A stretch of 64,000 bases of DNA from CAYOHY01 sp964403885 (GTDB taxonomy: Bacteria > Actinomycetota > Coriobacteriia > Anaerosomatales > PHET01): positions 1 through 64,000 of the forward strand of contig CAYOHY010000004.1 in NCBI GenBank assembly GCA_964403885.1, in the 5' to 3' direction. A program made the translations under genes and the position numbers. Shown here piece by piece: positions 58,655-64,000 of this stretch. The notes under the pieces were generated by a model. It was not told the origin of the DNA. It searched no databases and saw only the letters and a program-made list of their open reading frames with translations. Every line of letters starts with the position of its first letter. The first letter of the stretch is position 1.

Positions 58655-61600
58655 ATGTCGGCCTTCGTGGCACCAGCCGACGATTCGCATCGCTCGCCGC
58701 TGGCGGGCGATGTGCCGTTGCGCGCTGAACTGCTCTCGGCCGATCGCCTGGCCGATGAGGCACGTGGTCTTGCAGCCACCCAGCGCTGGACCACCGCCGC
58801 GCCCCCGCGCACCACGCCCCTACTCGCGCTGATCGACCAGGCCGCCGTCTCCTTGGCGTCCGACAACCGCGAGCTCACGCGCTGGGCACTGTCCGGCTTC
58901 GCGACGTCGCCGGGCGGTGAATGGCTGCTCGACAACTACTACCTGATCGAAGAGCAGATCATCTTGGTCCGGGAGGACCTTCCCGCGCAGTACGGGGTCG
59001 AGCTGCCTCGGCTTGAAGACGAATCGTCGCATGGGGTTCCTCGGCTCTACTCGGCGTTGCTCACGATGGTCGCCCACACGGACTCCCGGCTCGACGAGAG
59101 CTCGCTGTTCCACTTCGTCGAGGGCTACCAAGATGTCGCCCCGCTCACCATCGGCGAGGTGTGGGCGGTGCCGATCATGCTGCGCATCGCGCTGGTCGAG
59201 AACGTGCGACGCCTGTCGGCGGCCGTGGTGCGCACACAGCGGCAGGAGCGCCTTGCCGAGACCTGGGCCGAGCGCCTCGTGGCCGCTCCGCCGGACGACG
59301 CATCGGCGATGGCGACACTGCTCGCCCAACTCGACTCCGAGACCCGCGAGGCCGAGCCCGCGTTCTACCTGCGGCTCGCCCAGCGACTGGCCGGCGCCGA
59401 GACGGGCGACGACTCGGTCAACCGCTGGCTGGAGCAGAGGCTCGCCTCGGCGGGCCTGTCGCTGCACGAGACCCAGGTCGAGCTGCAGCAGGAGCAGGCC
59501 GCCAACCAGATCTCGATCGCGAACTCCATCGGCAGCATCCGCTTCCTCGACGCCTACGAATGGCGGGAGTTCTTCGAGCGCGTGTCACTCGTCGAGCAGG
59601 AGCTGAGAAACGATCCGGCGCAGGTGTACCCGGTCATGGCGTTCGAGAGCCGCGACCGCTACCGCCATGCGCTCGAACAGATGGCGCGCCGCTGTGATCT
59701 CACCGAGATCGAGCTCGCCAACCGCGTGGTGGTGCAGTGCCGGGCCGCGCTGACGGCCGATCCGGCCGACGAGGTGCGCGGGCACGTGGGCTGGTGGCTC
59801 ATCGGCGGCGGTCGCTACGAGCTTGAGAAGCTGGTGGCCTACCGGCCCACCGGCCGTGAGCGCTTCTACCGCGGACCGCTGCGGCACAGCGGCGGCTTCT
59901 ACTGGGGCTCGCTCGCGATCGCTACCACGGCCGGGCTCGCGTTGCTGGCGTGGTATGCGCTCGCGCAGGGCGCCTCGGCGTGGGCCGTCGCGGCTCTGGT
60001 GGTGCTCGCGTCACTGCCGTTCTCGGAGATGGCGCTTGCGGTGGTCAACCGGGTGTCGGCGTTCGTGTTCCCGCCGCGCGTGCTGCCTCGGCTCGACCAC
60101 CGAGAGCCGCTGACGTCGACCAACCGCACGCTCGTGGTGGTGCCCGCACTGCTCTCATCGGTGGGCTCGACGCGCAATGTGATCGAGAACCTCGAGGTGG
60201 CGTACCTGTCCAACCGCGACCTGAACCTCGCGTTCGCACTCGTGGGCGACATGCTGCCCAGCGACGGAGCGACCCGCGAAGGCGACGGCGCGATCGTCGA
60301 GGCCGCGGTGCGGGGCGTCTCGGAGCTCAACGAGCGCTATGAGGAGGAGCACGGCGTGCGGCCGTTCCACCTGCTCGTGCGCAGCCGCCGCTTCAACGAG
60401 TCCGAGGGCAAGTGGATGGGGTGGGAGCGCAAGCGCGGGGCGCTGCTCGAGCTGGTCCGAGAGATGCGCGGCGAGACGGAGACGTCGTTCACCACCAAGC
60501 TGGGCGATCTCGACTTCCGGCGCTCCTGCACCTTCGTGCTCACGCTCGACGCCGACACGGTGCTGCCGCGCGACGCGGCGCGACGCCTTGTGTGCACCAT
60601 CGCCCACCCGCTCAACCGCGCGCGCTTCACGCCGGGCGACCCGCGCGTGCGCCGCGGCTACGGCCTCGTGCAGCCGCGCGTGAGCATGACGCTGCCGGGG
60701 TCGCGGCGCAGCAGGTTCGCGGCGCTGTACTCGGGGATCACCGGCGTCGACCCGTACGCGAACGCGATCTCCGACACCTACCAAGACGTCTTTGGCGAGG
60801 GCTCCTTCACCGGCAAGGGCATCTTCGAGGTCGACCTCTTCGGCACGCTGCTCGACGACCGCTTCCCCGAGAACGCCCTGCTCTCGCACGACCTGGTCGA
60901 GGGCTCGTTCCTGCGCACGGCCCTTGCGAGCGACATCGAGGTGCTCGACGACCACCCCGCCAACTACCTCGCGGCGGGTTCGCGCATGCACCGCTGGGTC
61001 CGCGGCGATTGGCAGACGCTGCCCTTCTTAGGCGCGCACGTTCCCCGCGCCGACAAGACCCGGGAGGCCAACCCCCTCACGGCGCTGCACCGGTGGAAGA
61101 TCTTCGACAACCTGCGCCGCTCGATGGTGGCGCCGGCCACGCTCCTGCTCGCGACGGTGGGCTGGCTGCTGCTTCCCGATACGTCGACGCTGTGGCCCGT
61201 GGCCATCGTGCTGGTGGTGCTGTTCCCCGCGTACTTCTCGCTCGCGGACTCGATGGTGTTCCGGCCGCGAGCGGTGAGCTTTGGCGCGTACGCGCCGGAC
61301 GTGGTGCGCGACTTTGGGGCCGACACCAAGCGCAGCCTGCTCACGCTCGCGACCCTGCCGCATCAGGCATGGATGATGGTGGACGCGGCGGTTCGCGCAC
61401 TGTGGCGCCGCTACGTGTCGGGCCACCACCTGCTGGAATGGGAGACCGCGGCGGACGCAGAGCGCCGGGCGGGCTCGACACTCGGCTCTTTCATGCGCGC
61501 GATGGGCGCACCCATGGCCCTTGGCGTGGCCCTGCTCGTGCCCGCCGTGCTCGCGCAACCCGCCCGCGCGTGGACCGCGGTCCCGCTCGCGCTCGCGTGG

Positions 61601-64000
61601 CTCGCAGGGCCGATCGCCGCCTGGTGGCTCTCGCAGCCGGTGCCCGTTCGCGACCGCGCACTCGTGGACAGCGCCGACGAGCTCGCGCTGCGCCGGGTCG
61701 CGCGCAAGACCTGGCGCTTCTTCGACGCCTTCGTGACCGCCGAAGGCCACCACCTCGCGCCGGACAACTTCCAAGAGGACCCGGGTTCCGTGGTGGCGTG
61801 GCGCACATCGCCCACCAACGTGGGGCTGCAGCTTCTCGCGACGCTGGGCGCCTACGACCTGGGCTACCTCACCATCGCCCAGATGACCGAGCGCGTCTCC
61901 AACACCCTTAACACCATGGCAGGCCTCGAGCGGTTCCGCGGACACTTCCTCAACTGGTACGACATCCGCACGCTCGAGCCGCTGCGCCCCGCCTACGTGT
62001 CGACGGTCGACTCCGGCAACCTTGCCGGCCACCTTCTCGTCCTGCGCGTGGGCCTCCTCGAGGCCAGCGAGGCCGCGCTCATCGGCGACCAGATCCTCGA
62101 GGGCGCCCGCGACACGGTGCGCCTCGCGCTCGAGGACTTCGTCACCATCCAAGACAAGCTGGGCCCCGCCGAGGAGGTCCGCCGCTGCCGAGAAGACCTC
62201 GAGGCGCTCGAACGCGCGCTGGCGCTCGCCGAGCGGCCCCGCGACCTCAACGGCTGGGAGGCGTTGCTCGGCAGGCTCGACGGGCTGGCGCGTGAGGCGA
62301 CCGAGAGCACGTGCGGGCTGGGCGAGCCGGAGACCGGCGACAACGTGTCGCATGTCGTAGACCCGGGGTCGCCGCCCATCCCCACGCTGCCGCTCGAGGT
62401 GCTGCGTGCCTCGGTCGCGGAGGCAGGTCGAGCACTGGGCCGCCCGCTCGAGCTCATCCGCGAGCTGACCCCGTGGGCGCCGTTGCTCGCCGAAGCCCCT
62501 GATGCGGTGCGCGAGCTGCCCGAGCTCAAGCCTCTGCTCGAGTACGTGCCCAGCCTCGTGGGACTCGCCGAGGGCCTCGCCCCGGCGCTGTCACTGCTCG
62601 ACGACCTGTCGGTTGGCGCCGATAAGCAGGTGGCGAGCTGGGCGCAGGCCGTCTCGGACGGGATCCGCTCGGCACGGCCCGCGGCCATCGAGCTGCTGGC
62701 GCGGCTGCGCCTGGACGCGGACATCGCCCGCGAGATGTGGGAGCACACCGACTTCCGCATGCTCTACGACACACACCGCCAGCTCTTCTCGATAGGCTTC
62801 AACCTCTCCGAGGGTCGGCTCGACCCGTCCTACTACGACCTGCTGGCCAGCGAGTGCCGGCTCGCGAGCTTCCTCGCGATCGCCAAGGGCGACGTGGCCC
62901 AAGAGCACTGGTTCCGCCTGGGCCGCGCACTGACGCGCACCACGAGCGGACGGGCGCTCGTCAGCTGGAGCGCCTCGATGTTCGAGTACCTCATGCCCCT
63001 GCTGGTGATGCGCACGTGGCCGGACACCCTGCTCGACGAGACGTATCGCACCGTGGTCGACCGGCAACGCGCCTACGGCGCGGAGCGCGGCGTGCCGTGG
63101 GGCGTGTCGGAAAGCGCCTTCAACGCCAAGGACGCCGATCTCACCTACCAGTACCAGGCGTTCGGCGTGCCCGGCCTGGGGCTCAAGCGAGGCCTGTCCG
63201 ACGACGTGGTCGTCGCGCCCTACGCCTCGATCCTCGCGCTGCCGGTCGACCCTGCCGCCGTGACCGCCAACCTGCTCGCCTTCACCGCCGAAGGCGCCGA
63301 AGGGCGCTACGGCTTCTACGAGTCGCTCGACTACACCGCCGGGCGTGCGCCCGCAGGCAAGACGCGCGCGGTGGTCAAGGCGTACTTCGCACACCACCAG
63401 GGCATGAGCTTCGTCGCGATGTCCAACGCGCTCGACGGGGCGCGGATGCAGTCGCGCTTCCACGCCGACCCCATGGTCTCCTCGGCGGAGCTGCTGTTGC
63501 AGGAGCGCGTGCCGCGCGGGGTGCCGCTCGTCTCGCCGCACGTGGAGGAGGTGCGCGAGGTGCGCTCGGTGCGCGAGCTTCCGCCGCCGGTCACCCGTGC
63601 CTACGCGACGGCGAATACGCCGGTGCCGTCCACCCACTTCCTGTCCAACGGGCGCTACTCCGTGATGGTGACCAACGCCGGCGGAGGGTACTCGCGCTGG
63701 GAGGGCCTGTCGGTCACGCGCTACCGCGAGGACGTCACCCGCGACTGCTGGGGCACGTTCTTCTACGTGCGCGACGTGGAGACCGGCGAGGTCTTCTCGG
63801 CACCGCACAACCCGTATCCGTCGAAGCCCGATGCCTATCAGGTCACCTTCGCGCCGGACAAGGCGGAGTTCCGCCGCACCGACGACACGCTCGACACCCA
63901 CATCGAGGTGGCCGTCTCGCCGGAAGACGACGTGGAGATCAGGCGCCTCACCTTCACCAACCGAGGCATGCGCGCACGTCAGCTGGAGGTGTCGTCGTAC
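58655..64000 (+). CDS. Cyclic beta-1,2-glucan synthase-like protein (3' truncated by window end)
   Basis: 1,782 codons are open from the ATG at 58655 (GGGAGG just upstream) to the window end, with no stop. The N-terminus has EWLLDNYYLIEEQI and a helical domain typical of NdvB; then membrane segments (about 413-455) and a GT84 glycosyltransferase domain (about 485-790) with TLVVVPALLSS, VGDMLPSD, FVLTLDADTVLPRD (D-A-D), LVQPRVSMTL and LSHDLVEGSF; further membrane segments (about 825-1005); a glycoamylase-like domain with TSPTNVGLQLLATL, then FNLSEGRLDPSYYDLLASE, GVPWGVSESAFN and FAHHQGMSFVAMSN; and the start of a GH94-like beta-sandwich. It should polymerise and close cyclic beta-1,2-glucans from UDP-glucose. 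Confidence 0.93.
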   Translation, partial: MSAFVAPADDSHRSPLAGDVPLRAELLSADRLADEARGLAATQRWTTAAPPRTTPLLALIDQAAVSLASDNRELTRWALSGFATSPGGEWLLDNYYLIEEQIILVREDLPAQYGVELPRLEDESSHGVPRLYSALLTMVAHTDSRLDESSLFHFVEGYQDVAPLTIGEVWAVPIMLRIALVENVRRLSAAVVRTQRQERLAETWAERLVAAPPDDASAMATLLAQLDSETREAEPAFYLRLAQRLAGAETGDDSVNRWLEQRLASAGLSLHETQVELQQEQAANQISIANSIGSIRFLDAYEWREFFERVSLVEQELRNDPAQVYPVMAFESRDRYRHALEQMARRCDLTEIELANRVVVQCRAALTADPADEVRGHVGWWLIGGGRYELEKLVAYRPTGRERFYRGPLRHSGGFYWGSLAIATTAGLALLAWYALAQGASAWAVAALVVLASLPFSEMALAVVNRVSAFVFPPRVLPRLDHREPLTSTNRTLVVVPALLSSVGSTRNVIENLEVAYLSNRDLNLAFALVGDMLPSDGATREGDGAIVEAAVRGVSELNERYEEEHGVRPFHLLVRSRRFNESEGKWMGWERKRGALLELVREMRGETETSFTTKLGDLDFRRSCTFVLTLDADTVLPRDAARRLVCTIAHPLNRARFTPGDPRVRRGYGLVQPRVSMTLPGSRRSRFAALYSGITGVDPYANAISDTYQDVFGEGSFTGKGIFEVDLFGTLLDDRFPENALLSHDLVEGSFLRTALASDIEVLDDHPANYLAAGSRMHRWVRGDWQTLPFLGAHVPRADKTREANPLTALHRWKIFDNLRRSMVAPATLLLATVGWLLLPDTSTLWPVAIVLVVLFPAYFSLADSMVFRPRAVSFGAYAPDVVRDFGADTKRSLLTLATLPHQAWMMVDAAVRALWRRYVSGHHLLEWETAADAERRAGSTLGSFMRAMGAPMALGVALLVPAVLAQPARAWTAVPLALAWLAGPIAAWWLSQPVPVRDRALVDSADELALRRVARKTWRFFDAFVTAEGHHLAPDNFQEDPGSVVAWRTSPTNVGLQLLATLGAYDLGYLTIAQMTERVSNTLNTMAGLERFRGHFLNWYDIRTLEPLRPAYVSTVDSGNLAGHLLVLRVGLLEASEAALIGDQILEGARDTVRLALEDFVTIQDKLGPAEEVRRCREDLEALERALALAERPRDLNGWEALLGRLDGLAREATESTCGLGEPETGDNVSHVVDPGSPPIPTLPLEVLRASVAEAGRALGRPLELIRELTPWAPLLAEAPDAVRELPELKPLLEYVPSLVGLAEGLAPALSLLDDLSVGADKQVASWAQAVSDGIRSARPAAIELLARLRLDADIAREMWEHTDFRMLYDTHRQLFSIGFNLSEGRLDPSYYDLLASECRLASFLAIAKGDVAQEHWFRLGRALTRTTSGRALVSWSASMFEYLMPLLVMRTWPDTLLDETYRTVVDRQRAYGAERGVPWGVSESAFNAKDADLTYQYQAFGVPGLGLKRGLSDDVVVAPYASILALPVDPAAVTANLLAFTAEGAEGRYGFYESLDYTAGRAPAGKTRAVVKAYFAHHQGMSFVAMSNALDGARMQSRFHADPMVSSAELLLQERVPRGVPLVSPHVEEVREVRSVRELPPPVTRAYATANTPVPSTHFLSNGRYSVMVTNAGGGYSRWEGLSVTRYREDVTRDCWGTFFYVRDVETGEVFSAPHNPYPSKPDAYQVTFAPDKAEFRRTDDTLDTHIEVAVSPEDDVEIRRLTFTNRGMRARQLEVSSY

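Overview
The window is 64 kb of GC-rich chromosome with strong GGAGG-type ribosome binding sites, many four-base ATGA overlaps and frequent GTG/TTG starts. Two Gram-positive-style RNA switches are present: an M-box (Mg2+) and a T-box (tRNA). Together with secreted cell-wall enzymes, a UPF0182 protein, PspC/LiaF-like envelope-stress proteins, an Nramp-related Mg2+ transporter and a selenocysteine gene, this points to a deep-branching, probably anaerobic actinobacterium of the Coriobacteriia type. The assignment is by gene content only. No rRNA, CRISPR array, insertion sequence or phage was seen; the only RNA genes recognised with confidence are one tRNA-Ala and the two switches.

Layout. 1-0.3 kb: 3' end of a uroporphyrinogen-III C-methyltransferase. 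0.3-7.6 kb (minus): a large secreted Rhs/YD-repeat protein with an amidase-like tip, split by a frameshift, followed by a small lipoprotein that may be its immunity partner. 8-8.7 kb: a RelE/Phd toxin-antitoxin pair. 8.8-13 kb (plus): M-box, MgtE-like CBS protein, Nramp-related transporter and 5-formyl-THF cyclo-ligase. 13-21.3 kb (minus): polysaccharide deacetylase, YbaK deacylase, GNAT, PRC-barrel and YtxH proteins, a T-box-controlled aminotransferase-ddl operon, three small envelope genes and an RlpA-like protein with a long structured leader. 21.7-28.2 kb (minus): HEAT-like protein, HD-GYP protein and UPF0182 protein. 28.3-34.5 kb: Maf, a second RelE/Phd pair, a four-gene envelope-stress/metabolic run and a CNNM/CorC-type protein. 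34.6-38 kb (plus): a second HEAT-like + HD-GYP pair. 38-47.4 kb: small membrane and redox genes (FNR-like reductase, molybdopterin lipoprotein), hemolysin III, tautomerase, acylphosphatase, an EamA transporter and an ABC-2 exporter operon with a glutamine amidotransferase-like gene. 47.5-55 kb: ion and turgor genes (two TrkA-like RCK proteins, a KimA-like K+ transporter, MscL with a zinc ribbon, a CPA2 antiporter) and tRNA-Ala. 55.2-57.3 kb: ammonium transporter and PII protein. 57.3-58.5 kb: an unexplained structured intergenic region and a rhodanese-thioredoxin gene. 58.6 kb to the end: a truncated cyclic beta-1,2-glucan synthase.

Most notable. (1) The rhodanese-thioredoxin gene reads through an in-frame TGA exactly where the first active-site Cys should be (U-P-S-C), with a bSECIS-like hairpin at the right distance and a CsoR/CstR-type palindrome upstream: a candidate selenoprotein of persulfide or thiol metabolism. 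(2) Two separate two-gene cassettes, each an ATGA-overlapping HEAT-like protein plus HD-GYP protein, share one N-terminal domain in all four proteins; this looks like a duplicated, undescribed signalling module. (3) The T-box, M-box and two further structured leaders show that envelope and Mg2+ genes here are heavily RNA-regulated.
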